Source: Rhodobacteraceae bacterium HTCC2083
Lineage (GTDB): Bacteria; Pseudomonadota; Alphaproteobacteria; Rhodobacterales; Rhodobacteraceae
Direction: 5' to 3'
Assembly (NCBI GenBank): GCA_000156115.1
Contig: DS995276.1
Coordinates: forward strand, 748,017 to 812,016
Length of the DNA: 64,000 nt
This document shows, piece after piece, positions 28,453 to 36,161 of this stretch. The notes beneath the pieces were generated by a model that searched no databases, had not been told where the DNA came from, and saw only the letters and a program-made list of their open reading frames with translations. The position numbers and the translations under genes were made by a program. How positions within the stretch are numbered: the stretch's first letter is position 1; every line of letters starts with the position of its first letter.

Positions 28453-29106
28453 ATGACAAAACCTGCAAAACAGCTTCCCTACGCCATTATGCGCGAGATA
28501 TTCACGCGCTTTGAAGCCTCAGAGCCCAAACCCAAAGGCGAACTGGATCACACCAACGCCTACACTTTGGTCGTCGCTGTGGCGCTGTCCGCGCAATCGA
28601 CAGACATAGGGGTGAACAAGGCCACAGCCGAGTTATTCAAGATCGCAGATACGCCGCAAAAGATGCTTGATCTGGGGCTTGAGGGTGTGATCGAACATAT
28701 CAAGACCATCGGCCTTTACCGCAATAAGGCAAAGAACGTCATCAAGCTGAGCCAGATCCTGGTGGATGACTACGGTGGTGTGGTTCCAAATTCGCGCGCG
28801 GCGCTTGTATCGCTTCCCGGTGTCGGGCGCAAAACGGCGAACGTCGTGCTGAACATGTGGTGGAGTTATCCATCGCAGGCCGTGGACACACATATCTTTC
28901 GTATCGGCAACCGCACTGGCGTTTGCCCCGGAAAAGATGTGGACGCTGTGGAAAAGGCAATTGAGGACCATGTCCCCGTTGATTTCCAGCAACACGCGCA
29001 TCATTGGCTTATTCTGCATGGCCGCTATATCTGCAAAGCGCGCAAACCTGTGTGCGGCAATTGCATTATCAAAGACCTTTGTTTATTTGAGGAAAAGACC
29101 ACATGA
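28453..29106 (+). CDS. nth: Endonuclease III
   Basis: A 217-residue base-excision-repair glycosylase/AP lyase for oxidised pyrimidines. The helix-hairpin-helix LPGVGRKTANVVL gives catalytic Lys127, and Asp145 is in VDTHIFRIGNR. The C-terminal [4Fe-4S] cluster has Cys194, 201, 204 and 210 with the standard C-x6-C-x2-C-x5-C spacing. It overlaps the kinase gene by four bases (ATGA), so both are made from one message. Confidence 0.97.
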   Translation: MTKPAKQLPYAIMREIFTRFEASEPKPKGELDHTNAYTLVVAVALSAQSTDIGVNKATAELFKIADTPQKMLDLGLEGVIEHIKTIGLYRNKAKNVIKLSQILVDDYGGVVPNSRAALVSLPGVGRKTANVVLNMWWSYPSQAVDTHIFRIGNRTGVCPGKDVDAVEKAIEDHVPVDFQQHAHHWLILHGRYICKARKPVCGNCIIKDLCLFEEKTT

Positions 29107-30095
29107 AAACCTATAAAGTCGTCGGCATCGGCAACGCAGTCGTCGACGTTATCACCCAAAGCGATGACAGCTTTCTTGCCAATATGGGCATCGAGAAAGG
29201 CATCATGCAGTTGATCGAAAAGGATCGCGCAGAGGTGCTTTATGGCTCCATGTCAGATCGTACGCAGGCGGCAGGTGGCTCTGTTGCTAACTCTATCGCG
29301 GGGATCGGATCGCTTGGACTGCGCACCGCATTTGTGGGGCGTGTGAGCGATGATGCATTGGGCAAGTTCTACGCCAAAGCGATGACCGATGAGGGCACTG
29401 TTTTCGTGAATGATCCTGTCGCGGGTGGTGAATTGCCAACATCACGTTCGATGATTTTCGTCTCTCCCGATGGAGAGCGTTCGATGAACACTTATCTTGG
29501 TATTTCCGCAGAGCTTGGTCCTGAGGATGTCGCTGAGGACGTTGGCGCAAATGCGGAGATTGTGTTTCTTGAGGGCTACCTATTCGACAAAGACAAAGGC
29601 AAACAGGCGTTTGTGAAGCTCGCGCGCGCTTGTCGTGCGGCAGGTGGCAAAGCCGGTATCGCCATTTCAGATCCGTTCTGCGTGGAACGTCATCGCACGG
29701 ATTTTCTGAATCTAATCGAGCACGAGCTCGATTATGTGATTGGCAATGAAGAAGAAGTAAAATCGCTGTTTGAGACCGATGATCTGGACGACGCGATTGC
29801 TAAGCTGAGTGCGATCTGCCCTCTCGCGGTGTGCACGCGATCCGGTGACGGCGTTTCGATCATGTCAGAAGGCGAGCGCATTGATGTGCCTGTGACCAAG
29901 GTGGTTCCTGTAGATGCAACAGGTGCAGGCGATCAGTTCGCAGCCGGGTTCTTATATGGCCTCGCTAAGGATCGTGATCTGGAGACCTGCGGCAAGATGG
30001 GTTGTATTTGTGCGGGTGAGGTCATCGGCCATGTTGGCCCACGCCCGAAAGCGAATATCGCTGCGATGTTCCGCGATGCTGGGCTGGAGAGCTAG
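29103..30095 (+). CDS. PfkB-family sugar/nucleoside kinase (adenosine kinase-like)
   Basis: A 330-residue ribokinase-fold kinase. VVGIGNAVVDVITQ opens the fold, AAGGSVANSIAGIGSLG near 57 is the PfkB N-terminal signature, and DATGAGDQFAAGFLYG near 272-287 carries the catalytic Asp and anion hole. The overall pattern with the YVIGNEEEVKSLF stretch is that of the adenosine kinase-like group in alphaproteobacteria. The substrate is not proven by sequence. It is coupled to nth; repeat copy C lies after its stop. Confidence 0.9.
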   Translation: MKTYKVVGIGNAVVDVITQSDDSFLANMGIEKGIMQLIEKDRAEVLYGSMSDRTQAAGGSVANSIAGIGSLGLRTAFVGRVSDDALGKFYAKAMTDEGTVFVNDPVAGGELPTSRSMIFVSPDGERSMNTYLGISAELGPEDVAEDVGANAEIVFLEGYLFDKDKGKQAFVKLARACRAAGGKAGIAISDPFCVERHRTDFLNLIEHELDYVIGNEEEVKSLFETDDLDDAIAKLSAICPLAVCTRSGDGVSIMSEGERIDVPVTKVVPVDATGAGDQFAAGFLYGLAKDRDLETCGKMGCICAGEVIGHVGPRPKANIAAMFRDAGLES

Positions 30096-30105
30096 TTAAA
30101 GAAAG

Positions 30106-30170
30106 GTGGGGGCGTTGCCCCCGCCCGTTAAAGCGGTCTTCCCCGGGATATTTATGGAAAAAGGAAGACG
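30106..30170 (+). repeat. Dispersed GGGGGC...GCCCCC intergenic repeat, copy C
   Basis: GGGGGC (30108-30113) pairs with GCCCCC (30117-30122), then a CCGTTAAAGCGG weak second stem, CCCCGGGATATTTATGG and AAAAAGGAAG. It fills the gap between the convergent PfkB kinase and sulfotransferase genes. Confidence 0.7.
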
Positions 30171-30182
30171 CAGGTTTGGCGC

Positions 30183-31001
30183 TTACTCGCCGAGTTTGGC
30201 GTGCACCTCATCCAGATCAATCTCGCCAATTGGCATCTTATTGCTCGGGTCTTTGAAGTCGTATTTGAACAGGTCGAAATCGCGTTTGTAGATTTCATAG
30301 ACCAAATGCATCGACAGATCGTCAAAGTAATCCTCAACCGGGTACGCACGTTTGGGGCCGTGGCCTTCGGATTCATTAAACCGTGGAATGGTTTTCAAAT
30401 CGACCGCGTTGGGCGCTTTGATTTGATTCAGCACATCTTGCATGCCGTCGTTGAAGCTTTCCGTCCAGAAGATCTTGTCATAGCGACCACCGTTCATGAT
30501 GAACGTAGAGATGTGCCCCGACATTGCGGACCAGTGAATGTCTGGATCCATCGGGCGGCGCCAGCGAATGGTATCACGCGCGAACAGAAGGAAACGGCGG
30601 AAGCTGGCGATTTGGTCAAACTCTTGCTTGCCATCTTCGCCACCAACTTCGATGCCGTATTTCTGCACAAGTGTCGGAACCAGCTTGCCGCGATAGCGGT
30701 TGCCATTGCGCTGAATGCCGCAAATCTTGTCAAAAAACGACGACAGAATGCGTGTGTAGGGATTGCGCACACATGTGAAAACGTAAGAGCTGCGCGCTTG
30801 CACATTTCTTGAGATCAGCGGCTGGCTTTCGTCCAGCGCCCACTTATGCAAACCGCCCTTCGCATCATGAATATCACCATCGAAAAACTCGCCATGATCC
30901 GAGTAATACATGATCTGACCAATGGTCGAGCACGCGCATTTAGGAACGACGCGGTACACGACGCTTTCGCTTTCGGTCATCCAAGTGCCGGGAAAGCCCA
31001 T
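30183..31001 (-). CDS. Sulfotransferase family 2-like protein
   Basis: A 272-residue PAPS-dependent sulfotransferase of the carbohydrate type (Sulfotransfer_2 group). VVPKCACSTIGQ near 18-29 is the 5'-phosphosulfate loop, and CVRNPYTRILSSFFDK near 77-92 is the 3'-phosphate motif. There is no signal peptide or membrane segment. It most likely sulfates a polysaccharide or glycolipid. The frame opens at GTG 31025, but ATG 31001 has GGAGG eight bases upstream. It is divergent from a branching glycosyltransferase, suggesting one surface-glycan pathway. Confidence 0.87.
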   Translation of the reverse strand: MGFPGTWMTESESVVYRVVPKCACSTIGQIMYYSDHGEFFDGDIHDAKGGLHKWALDESQPLISRNVQARSSYVFTCVRNPYTRILSSFFDKICGIQRNGNRYRGKLVPTLVQKYGIEVGGEDGKQEFDQIASFRRFLLFARDTIRWRRPMDPDIHWSAMSGHISTFIMNGGRYDKIFWTESFNDGMQDVLNQIKAPNAVDLKTIPRFNESEGHGPKRAYPVEDYFDDLSMHLVYEIYKRDFDLFKYDFKDPSNKMPIGEIDLDEVHAKLGE

Positions 31002-31160
31002 ATTCACTGCCTCCGGCCGCAACACGCAGCCAATTAGTTACTTTATCTTCATACGCACTATGTAAAACAGAAAAAAGCTTGTTTATTCAAGGGACATTCA
31101 TCGTTAACACTGTGGTCAAATCACAAACAATCCTTGGGTTTAAGGTGTACGGTTTCTAAA

Positions 31161-32738
31161 ATGGCAAAAATCGCCTACATCCTTTTGTGCCACAAAGACC
31201 CTGAGGCGATCATCCAGCAGGCTGAACGGCTGACTGCGGTGGGCGACTATATGGCAATACATTTCGATGCGAGCGCCAACCCAACGCATTTTGCGATGAT
31301 CAAAGAGGCTTTGAAGGATAATCCTAACGTTACCTTTTCCCGCAAGCGGATCAAATGTGGATGGGGTGCGTGGTCGCTTGTACAAGCCACGCTTTATGCT
31401 GTTGAAGCGGCAGTGGATGCTTTCTCACGGGCGACACATTTTTACATGCTTTCGGGCGATTGCATGTCGATCAAGTCTGCCGAATATGCACATGCGTTTC
31501 TAGACGCCAATGACATCGATTACGTTGAAAGCTTTGATTATTTTCAAAGCGATTGGATCAAGACCGGTATGAAGGAAGAGCGGTTGATCTACCGCCACTT
31601 CTTTAACGAGCGCACCCATAAGAAGCTGTTTTATGCATCTTTCAATTTGCAAAAAAAGCTGGGGCTAACCCGCGATATACCCTCTGACTTGCAAATTCAG
31701 ATCGGGTCGCAATGGTGGTGTCTGCGTCGCCGAACAGTCGAATGGATACTTGAATTTACGCGCAAGCGCAAAGATGTGATGCGGTTTTTCAAAACTACAT
31801 GGATCCCTGACGAGACCTTCTTTCAGACCCTCGTGCGTCATTTAATCCCCGAGAAAGAGATCGAGACGCGTACGCTGACTTTCTTGATGTTCTCGGATTA
31901 CGGCATGCCGGTGACGTTTTATAACGATCACTACGAATTGCTGCTCAGTCAGGATTTTTTGTTCGCGCGCAAAATTAGTCCCGAAGCGACGGAACTGAAA
32001 GACCGTCTAGGCGCACTCTATGCGACCGAGGATCAGGTGTTCCAAATTTCAAACGAGGGCGCAGGACTGTTCAAGTTTCTCACCGAACGTGGTCGGATAG
32101 GGCGCCGATTTGCCGCGCGGTTCTGGGAGGCAGAAGCGACATTGGGTCGCAACCGCGAACTACTGATTGTCGTATGTAAGAAATGGCATGTCGCCAAACG
32201 TTTAATCGAAAGTATCAGCCATGGCACCAACATTCCTGTGGTTGAGTATATTTTCAACGAAGAAAATTCTCCGCTGCCTGAACTTGGCGGTATCCAACGC
32301 ACGCTGTCCAAACGCCATCGCCACCGACGAGCTTTAATGCGAATGTTGTTTGAATTTTTCGAGTCCAATCGCCTGATCGTGTGCATGGACCCCGGCAATT
32401 TCTATTTGCTTGAAGACTTTGGATCCGACCGCTCCGGCACACGCATCCTTGAGGTAGATTGCAACTATAGCGATGACTATTTGATCGGCCATTCCAAACG
32501 GATCGGGCTTGCGGGGGAACAAACCTCAGAGGACACGTTAGAGCGACTTTTGCCAACGATCCGCAACGAGATCGCCTTTGAAAAAGACCGCCTGCATGAT
32601 GCCGGATTTGAGTCACTTTACACGATCAAAGAAAGCTATACAGCGCATGAGAATGCGGGCCCGCTTGCTGATTTTCTCGGAATTAGTCCTGAGAAAGCGC
32701 AGCAGATCGCGGACACGCCTTATCTTTACTCTGACTGA
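31161..32738 (+). CDS. Core-2/I-branching glycosyltransferase with DUF5928-like C-terminal domain
   Basis: A 525-residue two-domain protein. Residues about 1-270 are a Branch-family (GT14) beta-1,6-N-acetylglucosaminyltransferase-like domain: IAYILLCHKDPEAII, MAIHFDASAN, HFYMLSGDCMSIKS and IQIGSQWWCLRR. The remainder (about 330-525; LLIVVCKKWHVAKRLIES, RILEVDCNYSDDYLIGHS) matches a domain I recall as DUF5928, known mainly in Rhodobacterales. It is probably cytoplasmic, adding branches to a cell-surface glycan. ATG 31161 fits the fold start; the ribosome site is weak. It shares its 159-base upstream region with the sulfotransferase gene. Confidence 0.83.
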   Translation: MAKIAYILLCHKDPEAIIQQAERLTAVGDYMAIHFDASANPTHFAMIKEALKDNPNVTFSRKRIKCGWGAWSLVQATLYAVEAAVDAFSRATHFYMLSGDCMSIKSAEYAHAFLDANDIDYVESFDYFQSDWIKTGMKEERLIYRHFFNERTHKKLFYASFNLQKKLGLTRDIPSDLQIQIGSQWWCLRRRTVEWILEFTRKRKDVMRFFKTTWIPDETFFQTLVRHLIPEKEIETRTLTFLMFSDYGMPVTFYNDHYELLLSQDFLFARKISPEATELKDRLGALYATEDQVFQISNEGAGLFKFLTERGRIGRRFAARFWEAEATLGRNRELLIVVCKKWHVAKRLIESISHGTNIPVVEYIFNEENSPLPELGGIQRTLSKRHRHRRALMRMLFEFFESNRLIVCMDPGNFYLLEDFGSDRSGTRILEVDCNYSDDYLIGHSKRIGLAGEQTSEDTLERLLPTIRNEIAFEKDRLHDAGFESLYTIKESYTAHENAGPLADFLGISPEKAQQIADTPYLYSD

Positions 32739-32805
32739 TTGCGCATGAAACGGGTCGAGAGACTTATTTATTTACGTCATTCCAAAGTCAAAAAAAGGAG
32801 TGACC

Positions 32806-33277
32806 ATGACCTATATTTTTTCAGGACTGACCAGAAAAACAGCCAACGCCTACCGCGCGGGGGCGCTTGATGCTTATGGGAACGCAGCAGAGCACGGAGT
32901 GTCTAGCGGGACAGGCGTACCTTGCCGCCATTGTCTGAAAATCGTTCCAGAGGGTGAAGGCTTTGTCGCGCTGGCGCACCGACCGTTTGGCACCCTGTAA
33001 CCCTATGGGGAAACTGGCCCCATCTTTATCTGCGAGTCTGATTGCAGCGCCCCAAGCGCGACTGAAATCCCCCAAGAGCTAGCGGCTTCGCCCGAATACT
33101 TGATCAAAGGTTACACCAGTGATGAACAGATTAAATACGGGACAGGGGCCATCGTTCCCAAAGAAAATGTCACACGTAAACTGAGCGTAATTTTTGGCCG
33201 ACAGCAACCTTGTGTTTGTGGATATACGATCCGCAAAAAACAACTGTTGGCTCACCCGCGTGACCCGTCAAACCTAG
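32806..33277 (+). pseudogene. DUF1203-like gene with a premature TAA and a frameshift
   Basis: The reading frame from ATG 32806 (AGGAG six bases upstream) gives 64 residues with VPCRHCLKIVPEGEGFV and then meets TAA at 32998-33000. The same frame continues directly as PYGETGPIFICESDCS, which fits a DUF1203-type protein, so a sense codon (CAA would be a single C-to-T change) is likely lost. A second lesion lies at the T5 run 33191-33195: removing one T restores ILADSNLVFVDIRSAKNNC and the stop TAG 33275-33277. The RSAKNNC pattern is typical of the family's end. Two independent lesions point to true decay rather than one read error. Confidence 0.78.
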
Positions 33278-34233
33278 CGGCTGCGCGTGAGCTCAAGGAA
33301 CACATCTTCAAGATCGGCCTGTTCGGTTCGCACATCGCGAATGATCACGTCAGCGTTTCGCACAGCTTCTAGTACAGCGTCGGCGCTGGTCTTGCTGGCT
33401 CGGTAGGTTAAACGCAAGGCACCTTTTGGATCAATCGCGAGGTCAATGCCATTTGGAACCGCGAACTTCATCGCCTTGCATTCAGGCTCAATGATCATAG
33501 TCTTCTGGTCAATACTGCCGAGCAAATGTGCGGTGGTGTCGCGTGCAACTACCTCGCCATGATTGATAATCGCGATCTCGTCACACATTTCCTCAGCCTC
33601 TTCGAGGTAATGTGTGGTCAGTACAATCGTCATGCCCTGTTCATTCAGCTTGCGCACATTGGCCCAAAGCATCTGACGCAACTCGATATCAACACCCGCC
33701 GTCGGCTCATCAAGAACCAGAATGTGTGGGTGATGCACCAAGGCTTTGCCAAGCAACAAACGGCGTCGCATCCCGCCCGACAAAGTGCGCGCGTAGGCAT
33801 TGGCCTTGTCTGACAGACCGACCAACTCGAGGATTTCGTCAGAGCGACGTTCAGCCTTTGGCACACCGTATAGTCCAGCTTGCACATTAAGCGCCTCACG
33901 CGGTGAGAAGAATGGATCGAGGTTCAGCTCCTGCGGCATAACCCCGATTGAGGCACGCGATTGGCGTGGGTTCACATCCTGATCGAACCCCCAGATCGAC
34001 ACTTTGCCAGATGTTTTCAACACCAAGCCCGCGAGGATATTGATCAAGGTTGATTTTCCAGCGCCATTGGGACCGAGCAAACCAAAGATCGAGCCCTTTG
34101 GGATGCTCAGATCAATCCCTTTAAGCGCATCTTTAGGTGGGGCACCTTTACTGCCTGCATAGGTTTTGCGTAGATTCTGAATTTGAATGGCGTCGTGTAT
34201 CACAGGCAACTTACTCGCTCTTGCCGATTTCAC
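33274..34233 (-). CDS. ABC transporter ATP-binding protein (ABC-2/NodI-DrrA type)
   Basis: A 319-residue ATPase. Walker A GPNGAGKST near 54-62, the Q-loop in GVMPQELNLD, the signature LSGGM near 152, Walker B ILVLDEPT near 173, and the H-loop LTTHYLEEAEEMCDE are all intact. A C-terminal extension of about 80 residues is like that of ABC-2 drug/lipid exporters. No permease gene is adjacent, so the partner must be elsewhere. The start is GTG 34233 with no clear ribosome site; a downstream TTG or GTG within 15 codons is also possible. Its stop overlaps the DUF1203 remnant's stop by four bases. Confidence 0.88.
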   Translation of the reverse strand: MKSARASKLPVIHDAIQIQNLRKTYAGSKGAPPKDALKGIDLSIPKGSIFGLLGPNGAGKSTLINILAGLVLKTSGKVSIWGFDQDVNPRQSRASIGVMPQELNLDPFFSPREALNVQAGLYGVPKAERRSDEILELVGLSDKANAYARTLSGGMRRRLLLGKALVHHPHILVLDEPTAGVDIELRQMLWANVRKLNEQGMTIVLTTHYLEEAEEMCDEIAIINHGEVVARDTTAHLLGSIDQKTMIIEPECKAMKFAVPNGIDLAIDPKGALRLTYRASKTSADAVLEAVRNADVIIRDVRTEQADLEDVFLELTRSR

Positions 34234-34287
34234 TCGGGTGGATCATAACGCGTTTAGCGCGACCACCCAAAAAAGGGAACACATCCG

Positions 34288-34467
34288 ATGACAACGCCTG
34301 CACCTGAAGTAAAGATCGTAGACAGTTTTCGTGTGGCATGTGATGGCGGCGAAGGGGCTTTGGGCCATCCTCGCGTGTGGCTGCAAATCCCAGGTGAGCA
34401 TGGTTGGGTAGAATGCCCCTATTGCGATGCGAAACTCGTTCACAAAGATTTCGAAGGCAAAGTCTAG
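34288..34467 (+). CDS. zf-CHCC zinc-finger domain mini-protein
   Basis: A 59-residue protein. It has the CHCC zinc-finger pattern of PF10276: [17 protein letters not shown] (Cys then His) and [11 protein letters not shown] (Cys-x2-Cys). The mitochondrial relative is the NDUFS6 subunit of complex I; in alphaproteobacteria the small protein is widespread and may be linked to complex I, which is inference. ATG 34288 has AAGGGAA about 10 bases upstream. It is divergent from the ABC ATPase. Confidence 0.85.
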   Translation: MTTPAPEVKIVDSFRVACDGGEGALGHPRVWLQIPGEHGWVECPYCDAKLVHKDFEGKV

Positions 34468-34518
34468 CAGACCTTTTCGCGCTGGTTGGCCGCGCTTAAA
34501 CCCACTTAACTCAAATTA

Positions 34519-34547
34519 TTGACACATTGCAGGTGCATTTTTTCTTT
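34519..34547 (+). promoter_or_regulatory. Possible sigma-70 promoter before the RTX gene
   Basis: A perfect -35 TTGACA lies at 34519-34524; the -10 17 bases later is only TTCTTT, in a T-rich stretch. It is placed properly for the RTX gene start at 34578. The weak -10 keeps confidence low. Confidence 0.3.
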
Positions 34548-34577
34548 AACTTTTTGTTGGCGAAGTATTGGTGACCT

Positions 34578-34709
34578 ATGGAAATTTTACTGATTTTGAT
34601 CCCCACCGCACTGGGGCTTAGCTTTCTTTTTGGTGCAGACTCAGGCTCCGATGGTGACAATTCTACAGAGGCAGACGCGCTGCTTGCCGCCGAATCAGCC
34701 CAGACTTAA
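34578..34709 (+). pseudogene. 5' fragment of the RTX gene, cut off by an in-frame TAA
   Basis: From ATG 34578 the frame encodes 43 residues: a hydrophobic N-terminus (MEILLILIPTALGLSFLFG) and a polar Asp/Ser/Glu segment, ending at TAA 34707-34709. The frame is the same as the RTX reading frame that follows and the intervening 19 codons stay open, so the natural gene probably ran from 34578 to 36089. Roseobacter RTX proteins often begin with this type of short hydrophobic segment. The TAA may be a CAA or GAA change. Confidence 0.6.
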
Positions 34710-34766
34710 GAGGAAGCAACCGCGCCGTATTATGGCGCTGATGGCGATCCGCTGACTGGTGATTCC

Positions 34767-36089
34767 TTGAACGATTTAATCAACGGCACCAGTGGTGACG
34801 ACATGATGCTCGGACGCGTTGGCGACGATACACTTGATGGCGGTGATGGCAGCGACACCATTTCTGGTGGCGGTGGTATTGATAGCATTCTTGGCGGCAG
34901 CATGGCCGACTCGCTCGATGGTAATGGCGGCAATGATTTTGTTTCTGGCGAGTCTGGTAACGACACGATCAACGGTGGCGAGGGCGATGATTCCCTGTTT
35001 GGTGGCGCAGGCGACGACAATATCGAGGGCAACAATGGCGCGGACAGTATCGATGGCGGCATTGATGACGACACGATTATTGGTGGCATGGGCGACGACC
35101 AGCTTCAGGGACGCTTTGACGATGACAGCATTCTTGGTGGCGATGGCGAAGACACATTGATCGGCAACAATGGAGCAGACACGCTCAACGGTGAAGCTGG
35201 CGATGACAACCTGAACGGCGCTGAGGGCGGTGATCTGCTCATTGGTGGCGAAGGCAACGACACCATATTCGGCTTGGCCGACGACGACACACTTTTGGGC
35301 GGCGCGGGCGACGATTCACTCGTCGCAGGAACAGGAGAAGACGTTGTAGACGGCGGCGCTGATAACGACACGATCAACGGTGGCGCGGGTGATGACATTC
35401 TTGCCGGTGGCGAAGGCGCTGACCTGATTGTTGCGAACGAAGGCAATGACACGCTCCTCGGTAACGCAGGTGCAGACACGCTGTCTGGCAGTGATACAGA
35501 CGATGTGATTATCGCCGGCTTCGGCAAGGATACGGTCGAAGGTGGCGCAGGTAACGACACGATCTTTGGTGGTAACGCTGATTTGCGTGGTTTGATTTCA
35601 GGTGGTGCGGAAGTGACTGCAGAAATTCAGAGTGCCCTCAACGACCTCGCGATCGCAGATCCTACCTTGTACAATACGGGCACGACCGCGCAAATCCTTG
35701 CATCCGCGCAATTTGACGGTGTCGATGTCTCGAGCCTATCGACACCCGCTATTGATACCGCGACCGACTACCTTAGTGGTGGCGATGGTGACGATCACAT
35801 CCACATGCAAACATCCGACGTCGGTGTCGGCGGTGCTGGCAATGACACCTTCTATCTAGAGGCGGGTCCGGTCACAAAATACATGCTGATCCCAGACTAT
35901 GTTGACGGCGAAGATGCGCTGGTCATCGAATACGATAACAGTGCTCCCGCACCAGTCGTCACGATCGTCGAAGCCAACGGTCATTCCCTGATTCATCTGG
36001 ATGATGTCCGGGTCGCAGATATCCGTGACGCAGCTGGGACTTTGGAAGTTGGCGATATTTCATTGGTTGGCGTGGATCGTAGTGCATAA
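34767..36089 (+). CDS. RTX-type calcium-binding protein (main part)
   Basis: A 440-residue frame of glycine/aspartate-rich nonapeptide repeats of the GGxGxDxUx type (about residues 10-275), then a repeat-free region and a C-terminal domain (about 310-440) ending in VGDISLVGVDRSA. Such proteins are secreted by type I systems, fold on binding Ca2+ and act as adhesins, enzymes or surface layers. No T1SS gene is nearby. The start shown is a TTG; upstream the frame continues past a TAA to ATG 34578, so this may be a disrupted gene whose downstream part is either silent or reinitiated. Confidence 0.75.
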   Translation: MNDLINGTSGDDMMLGRVGDDTLDGGDGSDTISGGGGIDSILGGSMADSLDGNGGNDFVSGESGNDTINGGEGDDSLFGGAGDDNIEGNNGADSIDGGIDDDTIIGGMGDDQLQGRFDDDSILGGDGEDTLIGNNGADTLNGEAGDDNLNGAEGGDLLIGGEGNDTIFGLADDDTLLGGAGDDSLVAGTGEDVVDGGADNDTINGGAGDDILAGGEGADLIVANEGNDTLLGNAGADTLSGSDTDDVIIAGFGKDTVEGGAGNDTIFGGNADLRGLISGGAEVTAEIQSALNDLAIADPTLYNTGTTAQILASAQFDGVDVSSLSTPAIDTATDYLSGGDGDDHIHMQTSDVGVGGAGNDTFYLEAGPVTKYMLIPDYVDGEDALVIEYDNSAPAPVVTIVEANGHSLIHLDDVRVADIRDAAGTLEVGDISLVGVDRSA

Positions 36090-36122
36090 CGCACTGGCAT
36101 AGCCCTGCCTGACACGTCTAGT

Positions 36123-36155
36123 ATGCCTCCAACGCGCAAACCGCTTTGGGGGCAT
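36123..36155 (+). promoter_or_regulatory. Hairpin covering the polA ribosome-binding site
   Basis: ATGCCTCC (36123-36130) pairs with GGGGGCAT (36148-36155) over eight positions with one G-U. The G-run is the polA ribosome site, with ATG at 36162. GCG and CGC in the loop may add a small inner stem. Confidence 0.4.
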
Positions 36156-36161
36156 TTTCAC

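Noticed and set aside
34730-35560. CRISPR-like or simple tandem repeat in the RTX region
   Set aside because: The periodicity is 27 bases and comes from coding nonapeptides; repeats diverge at DNA level and there are no spacers or cas genes.
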